From: Kiritimatiellia bacterium
GTDB lineage: Bacteria > Verrucomicrobiota > Kiritimatiellia > RFP12 > UBA1067
Direction of reading: 5' to 3'
Assembly: GCA_017395505.1 (NCBI GenBank)
Contig: JAFPUH010000016.1
Span: forward strand, 1 to 34,380
DNA length: 34,380 nucleotides
Under the pieces are notes generated by a model. It had not been told where the DNA came from and did not search any database. It was given only the letters and a program-made list of their open reading frames with translations. The position numbers and the translations under genes were made by a program. Shown in pieces: positions 15,439 through 25,320 of the stretch. Each line of letters starts with the position of its first letter. Positions within the stretch are counted from its first letter, which is position 1.

Positions 15439-16662
15439 ATGAATTTTCCACTGTTTTTAGCGCTTAAGTACCTGCGGCCGAAGCGATCCGTCGCTTCGGC
15501 CATTACTTGCGTATCCATACTTGGCGTGATGCTCGGTGTTGCGGTCGTCATTATCGTCCGTAGCGTAATGACTGGCTTTGGCGACATATGGGAGGAGAAG
15601 ATTCTCGACTTCAAGCCCCATATCTCGCTGGTGCCGCTTTCAGGAAACGTCGTAACGGGCGAGGATGCGTTGGCGCAGAAGCTGCGCTCGCTGTCCGGAG
15701 TCACGTGCGTGACGCCCGAGATCGACACTCGCGTGCTTCTTTCGTTCAAGGGCAAGGTTTTGGCGCCTGTCCTGCTTGGAGTCGACGGCGACGATTTCGT
15801 TAGCGCCTACAAGGTCGGTGCGCCGGTAGCCGGTGACTATAATCTTGATGGCGACTCCATAGTGCTCGGCGTGCATGCTGCTAGGCAGCTCGGCGTTAAG
15901 GTCGGCGATGAAGTTGTCGTATATTCGCCCAAGACGCTCGTCTCGCAGGACGAGGTCTTCCTGCCGGTGAAATGGCGTGTAGCCGGCATGTTCTCATGCG
16001 GGCAGCACCAGTACGACTCCGGCTATGCTGTCGCATCACTTAACAATGTGCGTGATCTGATGGGCATGGAGCACGGCGTTTTTGCGGTGCATGTCAAGAC
16101 GGATTGTCCGACGGACGCGAAGCGCTTCGGTGCGGTCGAGTCTGCGATAGGGGGCGTCGCCCCTCGCCTAAGGCAGATCACATGGCGTGAGGCCGATCGC
16201 GAGATATTCAACGCGCTGGCCGTTGAAAAGAACATGACTGCTCTTCTGCTGATGCTGATTTCGCTTGTCGCGGTGTTCTGCGTAATGAACACGCTTCTGG
16301 TGCTTACGGTGCAGAAGACTCCGGAGATCGGGCTTCTCAAGGCGCTCGGCTTTACGCGCCGCCAGATAATGAGCGTGTTCATGGTCCATGGCATGATACA
16401 GTGCGGTGCAGGTGTTGCTCTAGGGCTTCTCTCGAGCTGGGCTGTTCTCTCCAACCTGCAGAACATAGTGGAGTGGCTCGCGAGTTGCGGACTTGAGGTG
16501 TTCCCGGCTTCTGTCTACGGGCTAGCCGCCATCCCCCACAGGTTGGTGGTGTCAGACATATTCTGGACGTGCGGCCTCGTGTTCGTATTCGGGCTCCTGG
16601 CCTCGCTCGTCCCGGCGCTATGCGCCGCATCAAAGGATCCAGTAAAGGCTTTGGCTTCATGA
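15439..16662 (+). CDS. LolC/LolE-type (FtsX-fold) ABC transporter permease
   Basis: The 407-residue protein has the four-helix MacB/FtsX permease layout: a first helix at about 20-45 (SAITCVSILGVMLGVAVVIIV), a periplasmic domain (about 50-260), then three helices, including MTALLLMLISLVAVFCVMNTLLVLT and the last at about 375-400. FLALKYLRPKR at the N-terminus and TPEIGLLKALGFTRRQIMSVF are typical of lipoprotein-releasing permeases. With the adjacent LolD-like ATPase it should extract lipoproteins from the inner membrane. Only one permease gene is present, so it may act as a homodimer (LolF-like). It starts 6 bp after the PA14 gene and ends in an ATGA overlap with the ATPase. Confidence 0.9.
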   Translation: MNFPLFLALKYLRPKRSVASAITCVSILGVMLGVAVVIIVRSVMTGFGDIWEEKILDFKPHISLVPLSGNVVTGEDALAQKLRSLSGVTCVTPEIDTRVLLSFKGKVLAPVLLGVDGDDFVSAYKVGAPVAGDYNLDGDSIVLGVHAARQLGVKVGDEVVVYSPKTLVSQDEVFLPVKWRVAGMFSCGQHQYDSGYAVASLNNVRDLMGMEHGVFAVHVKTDCPTDAKRFGAVESAIGGVAPRLRQITWREADREIFNALAVEKNMTALLLMLISLVAVFCVMNTLLVLTVQKTPEIGLLKALGFTRRQIMSVFMVHGMIQCGAGVALGLLSSWAVLSNLQNIVEWLASCGLEVFPASVYGLAAIPHRLVVSDIFWTCGLVFVFGLLASLVPALCAASKDPVKALAS

Positions 16663-17294
16663 ACGCACTCGTCACAATAGACGTCCGCAAGCGCTTCAAG
16701 ATTCCCGGGCAGAAGCCGATCGAGGTTCTGCGCGGCGTGAATCTCGCGGTGAGGCCCGGCGAGAAGGTTGCGATAATCGGCCGTTCCGGTGCGGGCAAGT
16801 CGACGCTGCTCAACATTCTCGGAGGGTTGGAGAAGCCTACATCCGGCACGGTGACGCGTCCTGAAAACATCGGCTTCGTGTTTCAGAGCTACCATCTTAT
16901 GCCTGAGCTGACTGTGCTTGAGAACGTGCTTCTGCCGACCATGGCCAAGCGCTTCAGCGGCAGGGCGCTTCTGCCCGGCGCATCGCGCCGTCATGCCGAA
17001 GAGCTTTTGGCAAAGGTCGGGCTCGCCGATCGCATGCATCACCTGCCGGCAGAGCTTTCGGGCGGCGAGATGCAACGCGTGGCCCTGGCCCGTGCCCTGG
17101 TGACAGAGCCGGACATCGTGCTGGCAGACGAACCGACCGGAAACCTGGATGCATTGACCGGAGCAGAGATATTGAAGATATTGGCAGACCTCTCGGCTGG
17201 CAGATCCGTTGCGCTTGTGATGGTGACCCACTCTCCTGAGGCTGCAGCCATCTGCGATCGGGTGCTCACCCTGTCGGATGGTGTTTTGAAGTAA
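16659..17294 (+). CDS. lolD: LolD-type ABC transporter ATPase
   Basis: The 211-residue ATPase has Walker A GRSGAGKST, the Q-loop region GFVFQSYHLMPELTVLENV, signature LSGGEMQRVALARAL, Walker B IVLADEPTGNLD and the switch His in MVTHSPEAA. Length and motifs match LolD/MacB-type ATPases. ATG 16659 is chosen because it overlaps the permease stop by 4 bp and gives MNALVTIDVRKRF; the open frame runs further upstream only as an overlap. Together the two genes form a lipoprotein-release transporter. Confidence 0.92.
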   Translation: MNALVTIDVRKRFKIPGQKPIEVLRGVNLAVRPGEKVAIIGRSGAGKSTLLNILGGLEKPTSGTVTRPENIGFVFQSYHLMPELTVLENVLLPTMAKRFSGRALLPGASRRHAEELLAKVGLADRMHHLPAELSGGEMQRVALARALVTEPDIVLADEPTGNLDALTGAEILKILADLSAGRSVALVMVTHSPEAAAICDRVLTLSDGVLK

Positions 17295-17303
17295 GGTATT
17301 GAA

Positions 17304-18839
17304 ATGAAGGAACGTTTTGGAGAGACGCTTTTCCCGCCGCCGGGCAAGACGCCGCGCGAGGATACTGCGTCCGTAATGAAATTCTATGGCCTGCCTAAGT
17401 CGTTTCCGCAGGATGTGATGGCGGAGGCCAGGGGATTGTCAAAAAAGGCGGATCCCGAAGGGCGCCTTGACCTGAGAAACAAGTTCATATTCACGTGCGA
17501 TCCTGTGACCGCACGCGACTACGACGATGCGATTTCGTTCGAGGTTGACCGCAAGGGCAACAGGGTGCTAGGCGTGCATATCGCCGACGTATCCCACTTC
17601 GTCAAGCCGGGCGGCGCAATCGACCGCGAGGCGTACAAGCGCGGGATGAGCGTGTATCTGGCGGATCGCGTGGTGCCGATGCTGCCGGAGGAGCTGTCGA
17701 ACGGAGTCTGCTCGCTGGTTCCTGGGCAGGACAGGCTTGCGTTCAGCGTATTCATGACCTTCAACAAGTCGGGCGAGATGGTCAAGCGCTCGTTTGCGAA
17801 GTCCATAATCCGTTCGCGCGCACGCTTCACCTACGAACAGGTGATGACGGTCATATCGGGCGGCGCCAAGGCGGCACGAAGCTCAAAGGACCTCAAGGCC
17901 GTGTTCGGTGTCCACGAGCTCGCTCAGCAGCTTCGCGAGAAGCGTTTCGCGTCCGGAGCCCTCGACATCGAGATTCCCGAGGTGGAGGTTCTGCTGGATA
18001 CCGAGGGCGAGATGATGGGGCTTGTCACTCGTCCTTACGACGAGTCGCACCAGATGATTGAAGAATGCATGGTCGCCGCTAACGAAGCGGTCGCCAAGGA
18101 GCTTTGGACAAAGGGCGTTCGTATAATCGCCCGGTTGCATGAACCGCCGGAGGACGAAAAGATCTTCACGCTGCGCTCCGAGCTGAAGGGGCTGGGCGTG
18201 AAGGTGGGCAACATAACGAATCCGAAGGTGTTTGCGCAGCTCCTCAAGACGATACGCAACAACCCGCTCTATCCGACGCTTGCAGTGATGGTTTTGCGGT
18301 CCATGAAGCGCGCTGTGTACGATTCGACGGCGATAGGGCATTTCGGGCTCTCCAAGCAGTACTACGCCCACTTCACTTCGCCGATCCGCCGCTACCCCGA
18401 CCTTGTGCTGCACAGGCAGCTCGCAGCATATCTGACGGGGGGCGTAAAGGCGGCTCGCATTCCGCAGCACAGCCTGGAGAAGTGGGCCGGGCATGCGACG
18501 GCGATGGAGGATGTCGCGACCCAAGCCGAGCGCGGGCTGATCGAGATAAAGAAGTACCGCCTGCTCGAGGAGCAGCTCGCCTCTCGCCAGGTGGTGGACT
18601 ACGACGCTGTGATTTCCAAGTGCGCACCTATTGGTTGCTTTGTGGAGATACCTGAGCTGGCCGTATCCGGTCTCGTGCACATCAGCCTGCTGTCGCGCAA
18701 GTATGTGCGCTACAACGAAAGCGACGGCTCTCTCTCGGCACCAGGCGGAGGCAGCTGGCGGCCAGGCAAGGTCATAAAGGTGCATGTGGCCAGGGTGGAC
18801 TTCGATCAGCGGAGGGTTGATTTCGTACCATGCTCTTGA
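17304..18839 (+). CDS. RNase R/II-family 3'-5' exoribonuclease, short form
   Basis: The 511-residue protein is an RNB-domain exoribonuclease. The catalytic acidic cluster has the exact family spacing: Asp66, Asp72, Asp74 and Asp75 in TCDPVTARDYDDAISFE. Later RNB motifs include GVHIADVSHFVKPG and HFTSPIRRYPDLVLHRQL. One C-terminal S1 domain follows (AVISKCAPIGCFVEIPELAVSGLVHIS). RNase R is usually about 700-800 residues; here the N-terminal cold-shock domains are absent and the RNB domain begins near residue 50. LolD ends 9 bp upstream, so no N-terminal coding sequence was overlooked. TAAGG 8 nt before the ATG supports the start. It should degrade structured or unstructured RNA processively; loss of the front domains may change substrate capture. 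Confidence 0.9.
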   Translation: MKERFGETLFPPPGKTPREDTASVMKFYGLPKSFPQDVMAEARGLSKKADPEGRLDLRNKFIFTCDPVTARDYDDAISFEVDRKGNRVLGVHIADVSHFVKPGGAIDREAYKRGMSVYLADRVVPMLPEELSNGVCSLVPGQDRLAFSVFMTFNKSGEMVKRSFAKSIIRSRARFTYEQVMTVISGGAKAARSSKDLKAVFGVHELAQQLREKRFASGALDIEIPEVEVLLDTEGEMMGLVTRPYDESHQMIEECMVAANEAVAKELWTKGVRIIARLHEPPEDEKIFTLRSELKGLGVKVGNITNPKVFAQLLKTIRNNPLYPTLAVMVLRSMKRAVYDSTAIGHFGLSKQYYAHFTSPIRRYPDLVLHRQLAAYLTGGVKAARIPQHSLEKWAGHATAMEDVATQAERGLIEIKKYRLLEEQLASRQVVDYDAVISKCAPIGCFVEIPELAVSGLVHISLLSRKYVRYNESDGSLSAPGGGSWRPGKVIKVHVARVDFDQRRVDFVPCS

Positions 18840-20104
18840 TGGCGATAGCGGCGATGCTCTGCACATGCGACCTTGGCGAAAAGTTCGCCGAGAAGTCCGC
18901 GTGGCAAGAGTCGTCGACCGCATTCGTCTCGGTCCACGCGGAGGACGGCTTCAAGTTCGCCAGCCAAAAGCGTGATGTCGTGAACTGTCTTTTGAGGGGT
19001 GGCAGCTCGTGGCACGGGCTGTCGGCCTATGAATCCCGCATATACTATGGTGAAGAGGGGCCGGAGCGCGTTGAGATATCGCTATACAACCGTGGCGACG
19101 ACAAGTCCGGCATTCCGATGTCAGATGACGACCTCAAGTTTTTCCTTAAGACGATCGCGTCCAAGATCGAGCCGGACGGCGAGCTGGGCAACCCTGAGCG
19201 CCGTAAGCTCAAGACCGGGGGGATGGCGTATTGCCGCAGATGGAATGATCTTGATCCTTCGGTCGAACTTAGCTGGGGCGTCAGCGGCAGCAGTTCGAAG
19301 ACCCGTACCGCCGAATACGTTCGCTTGGTGCTTACGCCGAAGAAGGCGCTGGCCAAACCCTCGACGCGGGCGGAATCCGGACCAGATGCGCGCACCAAGG
19401 CGCAGTCGAACGTGTCGAAGGGGCCGGGTGGAGACGTCTGGATAAAGGGTGTGCCGATGGTAGACCAGGGCGAAAAGGGCTACTGCGCGGTTGCCACCAC
19501 GGAGCGCGTGATGCGATACTACGGTATTGCCGTCGACGAGCATGAGCTGGCGCACATGGCGAAATCGTCCGCAGAAGGGGGCACCTCGGTCTCGGCGATG
19601 ATAGACGTCGTGAAGATGGTCGGCTCGAAGCACCGCCTTGGCTACTCGGAGATCGTACGCATGACCAAATCGGTCGACGACGTGGTAAGAGAGGTCAAGG
19701 CGTACAACAAGGTCGCGAAAGTGGAGAAGGGCGAGCAGATATCCGTAGATGCCCATACGGTCAACAGGCGGATAGACACGACATCACTGCGCGAGGCGAT
19801 GGACCCGGAAATACTCAGGAAGATGCGCGTCAAGGATGGGCGCTACCGCAAATTCCTCTCAGAGGTCAAGACGCAGGTCGACAAGGGAGTGCCGGTGTTC
19901 TGGGGCGTGACGCTCGGCATCTACCGCGAATCCGACCTGCCTCAGAGCGCAGGTGGGCATTTGCGCCTGATAATAGGCTACAACGCCGAGACGAAGGAGA
20001 TACTGTTCACCGATTCGTGGGGCGCCCGCCACGAACTCAAGCGCATGCCCGAGGATTGGGCATTCGCAATAACCCACAGCGCTTTCTACCTTAAACCACT
20101 GTAA
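18830..20104 (+). CDS. C39-like cysteine-protease-fold protein
   Basis: The 424-residue protein begins with a short hydrophobic segment (MLLMAIAAML) that may be a weak signal peptide or anchor. The first 200 residues are unrecognised. The C-terminal half fits the papain-like peptidase C39 fold: Gln213 and Cys219 in DQGEKGYCAVATTERVM, His377 in SAGGHLRLIIGYN and Asp395 in LFTDSWG. All four catalytic positions are present, so it is likely an active cysteine peptidase or related hydrolase, probably outside the cytoplasm. It overlaps the RNase gene end by 10 bp; GGAGGG lies 13 nt before ATG 18830. An alternative ATG at 18839 overlaps the upstream TGA directly (TGATG). Confidence 0.78.
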   Translation: MLLMAIAAMLCTCDLGEKFAEKSAWQESSTAFVSVHAEDGFKFASQKRDVVNCLLRGGSSWHGLSAYESRIYYGEEGPERVEISLYNRGDDKSGIPMSDDDLKFFLKTIASKIEPDGELGNPERRKLKTGGMAYCRRWNDLDPSVELSWGVSGSSSKTRTAEYVRLVLTPKKALAKPSTRAESGPDARTKAQSNVSKGPGGDVWIKGVPMVDQGEKGYCAVATTERVMRYYGIAVDEHELAHMAKSSAEGGTSVSAMIDVVKMVGSKHRLGYSEIVRMTKSVDDVVREVKAYNKVAKVEKGEQISVDAHTVNRRIDTTSLREAMDPEILRKMRVKDGRYRKFLSEVKTQVDKGVPVFWGVTLGIYRESDLPQSAGGHLRLIIGYNAETKEILFTDSWGARHELKRMPEDWAFAITHSAFYLKPL

Positions 20105-20116
20105 TGAGGCATGCCA

Positions 20117-21229
20117 ATGGAACTCTCCATTCTGATAAACAAGTTCAACATCAAGGGGCGTCTCGTCGCGCTCCAGCCTGTCGGCAGCGGAAACATCAAC
20201 GACACGTATCTTGCGATATACCGCAACACCTTCACCGAGACCCAGGTCATACTGCAGCGTGTGAACCGCAATGTGTTCCCAAAGCCGGAAGTCATCATGG
20301 AGAACATGCACCAGGTGACCAAGCACTGCCACGAAAGGCTTGATGCAGACGCCAGGGCGGGCAACGACGACCGCGTGTGGCAGATGCCGCGCATAATAAG
20401 GACCAAGGAAGGCGCCGACTACATAACTGACGAGAATGGCGACATCTGGCGCGTCATAACGCGCATAATGAGCGCCCATGCGTTCGACGTCGCCCAGGGC
20501 CCAGAGCACGCCATGGAATGCGGCGCCGCTCTTGGGCACTTCCACTACCTGATAAGTGATATGGATCCTACGGCCATCCAGGACCCTTTGCCGGGTTTTC
20601 ACATCACGAGCGGGTACCTGACGGCGTACGACAGGACGCTTCAGAAGCCAGAGGCGCGCGAACTTCTAGGCGCATCGGTCGAAGCGAAGCGCCTTGCGAA
20701 ATTCATCGAGGAGCGACGCGAGCTTGCGCTTTGCCTTGAGAAGGCCGAGGCGGCTGGCGAGCTCAAGAAGCGCATGTTCCACGGCGATCCCAAGGTTAAC
20801 AACATAATGATCGATGACGTGACGGGCAAGGGCACCGCCATGATCGACCTCGATACGGTCTCGCCCGGCCTCGTGCATATGGACTTCGGCGATGCCCTGC
20901 GTTCGATCTGCAACCCTGCCGGCGAAGAGGAGTCGAACCTCATGAAGGTCGTGTTCGACGAGGATCTCGCCACCGCATTCTGCAAGGGCTACATGCGCGA
21001 GGCCGGTTCGTTCATGACTGACGCCGACCGTGAATATCTCTACGATTCGATAAGGCTGCTGCCTTTCGAGCTGGGATTGCGTTTCTTCCAGGACTATCTC
21101 AACGGAAATGTCTACTTCAAGACGAAGCAGCCTGAGCAGAACCTCAACCGCGCCCGTGTGCAGTTCCGTTTGTGCGAATCGGTCGAAGCCAGGGAGCGCT
21201 CGATACGTGCCGTATTGAGGCGCCTTTGA
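20117..21229 (+). CDS. APH-fold sugar kinase, NahK-like
   Basis: The 370-residue protein belongs to the aminoglycoside-phosphotransferase/choline-kinase fold and most resembles N-acetylhexosamine 1-kinases. Diagnostic segments are GSGNINDTYLA near the N-terminus, the catalytic loop HGDPKVNNIMID and the metal-binding DLDTV. GDALRS and FFQDYLNGNVYF follow, as in that group. It would phosphorylate a sugar such as GlcNAc or GalNAc at C1, feeding amino-sugar use. ATG 20117 is preferred over 20111 because TGAGG lies 7 nt before it. It is the last gene of the long plus-strand run and is followed by the rpsA promoter. The exact sugar is uncertain. Confidence 0.82.
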   Translation: MELSILINKFNIKGRLVALQPVGSGNINDTYLAIYRNTFTETQVILQRVNRNVFPKPEVIMENMHQVTKHCHERLDADARAGNDDRVWQMPRIIRTKEGADYITDENGDIWRVITRIMSAHAFDVAQGPEHAMECGAALGHFHYLISDMDPTAIQDPLPGFHITSGYLTAYDRTLQKPEARELLGASVEAKRLAKFIEERRELALCLEKAEAAGELKKRMFHGDPKVNNIMIDDVTGKGTAMIDLDTVSPGLVHMDFGDALRSICNPAGEEESNLMKVVFDEDLATAFCKGYMREAGSFMTDADREYLYDSIRLLPFELGLRFFQDYLNGNVYFKTKQPEQNLNRARVQFRLCESVEARERSIRAVLRRL

Positions 21230-21246
21230 TGCTCGCCCTATGGGGG

Positions 21247-21276
21247 TTGCGCTGATGCGAGCCGATTTGGTATAAT
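21247..21276 (+). promoter_or_regulatory. Promoter of rpsA-rpmB-gapA
   Basis: TTGCGC (21247-21252), an 18-nt spacer and TATAAT (21271-21276, preceded by TGG) make a strong promoter. GCTCGC (21231-21236) and GCGAGC (21257-21262) flank the -35 as an inverted repeat, a possible operator or a weak stem. The leader is about 67 nt long, carries a CACGG/CCGTG hairpin (21307-21323), and ends in an A-rich tract without a clear Shine-Dalgarno. Confidence 0.65.
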
Positions 21277-21349
21277 ACACGCTTCCGCGCCCAATGACGG
21301 GGTGGACACGGCTGAAATCCGTGATAAACAACAAACAAAAGAAAAACAA

Positions 21350-23101
21350 ATGGCAATTCGCAAACCAACGGCTCCTTCGGAGCGCTCCGCGATAATGGCG
21401 GAAATGCTCGCCCAGGCGGGTCAGGAGTCGAAGTTCAAGAGCGGCAGCCTTGTCGAAGGCACCGTGAGCGCCGTCAAGGACGGCGATGTATTCATCGACA
21501 TCGGTTACAAGTCAGAGGGTGTCGTCCCCGTTGAGGAGTTCGGCGAAGGCGCCGAAGTCAAGGTCGGCGACAAGGTGACGGTCATGCTCCGTGAGCTTGA
21601 GAATGACAAGACCGGCATGGTTGTCCTCTCCAAGAAGGCTGCAGACGACAAGATTCGCTGGGAGAAGATCCTCGAGCGCTATGTCGAGGGCTGTGTCGTT
21701 ACCGGTACCGTCAAGAGCGCCGTCCGTGGCGGACTGCTCGTCCAGATCGACGATGTCGAGGCGTTCCTGCCCGGCTCGCAGGTCGAGGTCGCTCCCGTCA
21801 AGGAGCTCGAGCCCTATGTCGGCCAGACGTTCGACTTCAAGGTCATCAAGATTTCCAACGAGCGCCGCAACCTCATCGTTTCGCGTCGTGAGCTCATCGA
21901 GGGCACGATGGCGGAGAAGAAGGCGGAGCTCATGGCCTCGCTCCAGAAGGGCGAGATCCGCAAGGGCCGCGTGAAGAACATCACCGATTTCGGCGCGTTC
22001 GTCGATCTCGATGGTCTCGATGGCCTGCTGCACATCACCGACATGAGCTGGGCTCGCGTCAAGCACCCGAGCGAAATCCTCAAGGTCGGCCAGGAGCTCG
22101 ACGTCATGGTGCTCGATGTCGACCGCGACCGCGAGCGCGTCAGCCTCGGCCTCAAGCAGATCCAGCCCAATCCGTGGGATGCGATACAGGAGCAGTTCCC
22201 TGTCGGTTCGCGCGTTTCGGGCAAGGTCGTCAATCTCGCCCCGTACGGTGCGTTCGTCGAGATCGCTCCCGGAATCGAGGGTCTCGTCCACATCAGCGAG
22301 TTCAGCTGGACTAAGCGCGTCGCCCGCGCGAGCGATATGCTCTCCGTCGGCGACGAGGTCCAGGTCGTCGTCCTTTCGATCGACCTCGAGAACCAGAAGA
22401 TCGCCCTCGGCATCCGCCAGACGCAGGAGAATCCCTGGGATACGGTGCAGGAGCGCTACCCGGTCGGTTCGAAGGTTCACGGCAAGGTCCGCAACTTCAC
22501 GGCGTACGGTGCGTTCGTCGAGCTCGAGGAGGGCATCGACGGCATGGTTCACATCAGCGACATGAGCTGGACGCGCAAGATCAACCATCCTTCGGAGTGT
22601 CTCCAGAAGGGCGAAGAGGTCGATGCCGTCGTGCTCGACGTCAACCCGAAGGAGCAGCGCATCAGCCTCGGCCTCAAGCAGGCCCAGACCGATCCGTGGA
22701 GCGAGATCACCTCGAAGTATCCCGTCGGAATGGTCGTCAAGGGCAAGGTTTCGAAGATCGCGTCGTTCGGCGCTTTCGTCGAGCTCGAGGATGGCGTCGA
22801 CGGTCTCGTTCACATCTCCCAGATCAGCGACCAGCGCATCGACAAGGTTCGTGACGCGCTCCAGGTCGGCCAGGAGGTCGAGGCTCGCGTCGTCAAGGTT
22901 GACCGCGCCGAGCGTCGCATCGGTCTCTCGATCCGTGCGATGAGCATGAGCGAGGATGAGGTCAAGGCTCTCGAGTCCGATATGCCCGGCGAGGCGAAGG
23001 AGGCTTCCTCCAGCTCCGGCAGCGCTGACTTCGGCGGTCTCTCGGCCGCGTTCGACAACGCGTTCGCGAACGTCGAGTGGCAGCCCGGTGAAGCCAACTA
23101 A
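21350..23101 (+). CDS. rpsA: 30S ribosomal protein S1
   Basis: The 583-residue protein consists of six S1 (OB-fold) domains at about 33-95, 114-180, 201-269, 286-355, 373-442 and 459-529. The last four are the canonical RNA-binding type with (Y/F)GAFV and LVHIS/LLHIT motifs and NPWD linkers. S1 sits on the small subunit and helps mRNA binding and unfolding. The ATG at 21350 (MAIRKPTAPSERS) is preferred over the in-frame upstream ATG at 21302, which would add 16 polar residues inside the leader hairpin. The gene is followed after 29 bp by rpmB. Its leader lacks a clear Shine-Dalgarno, as is common for rpsA genes. Confidence 0.96.
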   Translation: MAIRKPTAPSERSAIMAEMLAQAGQESKFKSGSLVEGTVSAVKDGDVFIDIGYKSEGVVPVEEFGEGAEVKVGDKVTVMLRELENDKTGMVVLSKKAADDKIRWEKILERYVEGCVVTGTVKSAVRGGLLVQIDDVEAFLPGSQVEVAPVKELEPYVGQTFDFKVIKISNERRNLIVSRRELIEGTMAEKKAELMASLQKGEIRKGRVKNITDFGAFVDLDGLDGLLHITDMSWARVKHPSEILKVGQELDVMVLDVDRDRERVSLGLKQIQPNPWDAIQEQFPVGSRVSGKVVNLAPYGAFVEIAPGIEGLVHISEFSWTKRVARASDMLSVGDEVQVVVLSIDLENQKIALGIRQTQENPWDTVQERYPVGSKVHGKVRNFTAYGAFVELEEGIDGMVHISDMSWTRKINHPSECLQKGEEVDAVVLDVNPKEQRISLGLKQAQTDPWSEITSKYPVGMVVKGKVSKIASFGAFVELEDGVDGLVHISQISDQRIDKVRDALQVGQEVEARVVKVDRAERRIGLSIRAMSMSEDEVKALESDMPGEAKEASSSSGSADFGGLSAAFDNAFANVEWQPGEAN

Positions 23102-23130
23102 CAATTCACCCAAACGAAAGGAACAAGGAA

Positions 23131-23361
23131 ATGTCCAGAGTTTGTGAAATCTGCGGTAAGGGTCCTTCGGTCGGTAACGTAATCGTCCGCAAGGGTTCGC
23201 CGAAGTACAAGGGCGGCATCGGTCTTCATACGACCGGCATCTCGAAGCGTCGCTTCCTGCCCAACCTCCAGACTGTTCGCACGACCGACGGCAAGGGCAA
23301 CACCAAGCGCGTCACGATCTGCACCCGCTGTCTGAAGGCCGGCAAGGTCGTCAAGGCTTAA
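23131..23361 (+). CDS. rpmB: 50S ribosomal protein L28, zinc-ribbon form
   Basis: The 76-residue protein starts SRVCEICGKGPSVGN and continues TTGISKRRFLPNLQ, both L28 signatures. It has two CxxC pairs (Cys5/Cys8 and Cys64/Cys67), so it is the zinc-binding C+ form rather than the Cys-less form of E. coli. AAAGGAACAAGGAA precedes the ATG. It lies between rpsA and gapA. Confidence 0.96.
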   Translation: MSRVCEICGKGPSVGNVIVRKGSPKYKGGIGLHTTGISKRRFLPNLQTVRTTDGKGNTKRVTICTRCLKAGKVVKA

Positions 23362-23367
23362 GGCTAA

Positions 23368-24402
<1,035 letters not shown>

Positions 24403-24422
24403 TCAAGTCTGGCATTACGACT

Positions 24423-24457
24423 AAAAGGGGGGCGGCTTTTCGAAGCCGCCCTTTTTT
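24423..24457 (+). terminator. Rho-independent terminator after gapA
   Basis: A perfect 9-bp stem, GGGCGGCTT (24430-24438) with AAGCCGCCC (24443-24451), closes a TTCG tetraloop and is followed by six T. AAAA on the left side makes it potentially usable from both directions. It is the clearest terminator in the window and separates gapA from the kdsA promoter. Confidence 0.92.
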
Positions 24458-24488
24458 CCGCCTGTCGCTGGAAATAATCAAAACCTTT

Positions 24489-24497
24489 TGATATAAT
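24489..24497 (+). promoter_or_regulatory. kdsA: Extended -10 promoter of the kdsA-lpt-pts run
   Basis: TGA-TATAAT (24489-24497) is an extended -10 with no good -35. Seven bases separate it from ATG 24505, so the start site should fall at or next to the A of ATG. No Shine-Dalgarno fits in this space. Confidence 0.7.
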
Positions 24498-24504
24498 ATG
24501 CGGC

Positions 24505-25320
24505 ATGAAAATCGTAACAGTTGATAAGGGCGTCCGTTTTGGAGGCAAGGGCCTTACATTCATAGCCGGGCCTTGCGTCATCGAGTCGCGCGACATGGCT
24601 CTCGATCTGGCCAGGCGACTCACCGCTCTCGCCCGCAAACTCAAGGTCGGTTACATATTCAAGGCGAGCTTCGACAAGGCGAACAGGACTTCCGTCGATT
24701 CGTATCGCGGTCCCGGAATAGACAAGGGCCTCGAGATACTGGCCGAGATCCGCGAGAAGTTCGACGTGCCTGTCTTGACCGACATTCACGAGCCCTGGCA
24801 GTGCAAGCCGGTCGCAGAAGTCTGCGACGTGCTTCAGATTCCGGCGTTCCTCGCGCGCCAGACCGATCTGGTTGTCGCCGCAGGCGAGACTGGCGCGGTC
24901 ATCAACGTGAAGAAGGGCCAGTTCATGGCGCCTGAGGACATGGCCCAGGTAATCCGCAAGATCGAATCGACAGGCAACAAGCGCATCGTCCTGTGCGAGC
25001 GCGGCGCGTCGTTCGGCTATCGCAATCTGGTGGCCGACATGCGCAGCCTTCTTATAATGCGCGAGCTCGGCTATCCTGTCGTAATGGATGCCACCCACTC
25101 CGTGCAGCGTCCGGGCGGGCTCGGCACCGGTTCCGGCGGCGATGGCCGCTGGGCCCCCGCTATCGCACGCGCCGCTGTTGCTACTGGCGTTGACGGCGTG
25201 TTCATGGAGACGCATCTTGATCCGTCGGTCGCCAAGAGCGATGCGGCGAACGCAATCAAATTCTCCGAGATCGAAAAGCTTTGGAAGGTTCTTCTTCGCA
25301 TACATGAAATTGTCCGTTAA
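24505..25320 (+). CDS. kdsA: 3-deoxy-8-phosphooctulonate synthase (KDO-8-P synthase)
   Basis: The 271-residue enzyme condenses arabinose-5-phosphate with PEP in the pathway to KDO of lipopolysaccharide. Family segments are FIAGPCVIESRD, FKASFDKANRTS, VLTDIHEPWQ, CERGASFGY, VMDATHSVQRPGG and METHLDPS. Cys24 in GPCVIES points to the metal-dependent class, since metal-independent enzymes such as that of E. coli have Asn there; the other likely metal ligands (His in ATHSVQ, Glu in METH) are present. The mRNA is predicted to be leaderless. The downstream gene begins inside its last codons (17-bp overlap). Confidence 0.96.
   Translation: MKIVTVDKGVRFGGKGLTFIAGPCVIESRDMALDLARRLTALARKLKVGYIFKASFDKANRTSVDSYRGPGIDKGLEILAEIREKFDVPVLTDIHEPWQCKPVAEVCDVLQIPAFLARQTDLVVAAGETGAVINVKKGQFMAPEDMAQVIRKIESTGNKRIVLCERGASFGYRNLVADMRSLLIMRELGYPVVMDATHSVQRPGGLGTGSGGDGRWAPAIARAAVATGVDGVFMETHLDPSVAKSDAANAIKFSEIEKLWKVLLRIHEIVR

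Noticed and set aside
21512..23113. 533-residue ORF antisense to rpsA
   Set aside because: Repetitive Asp/Leu-rich mirror of the six S1 domains.
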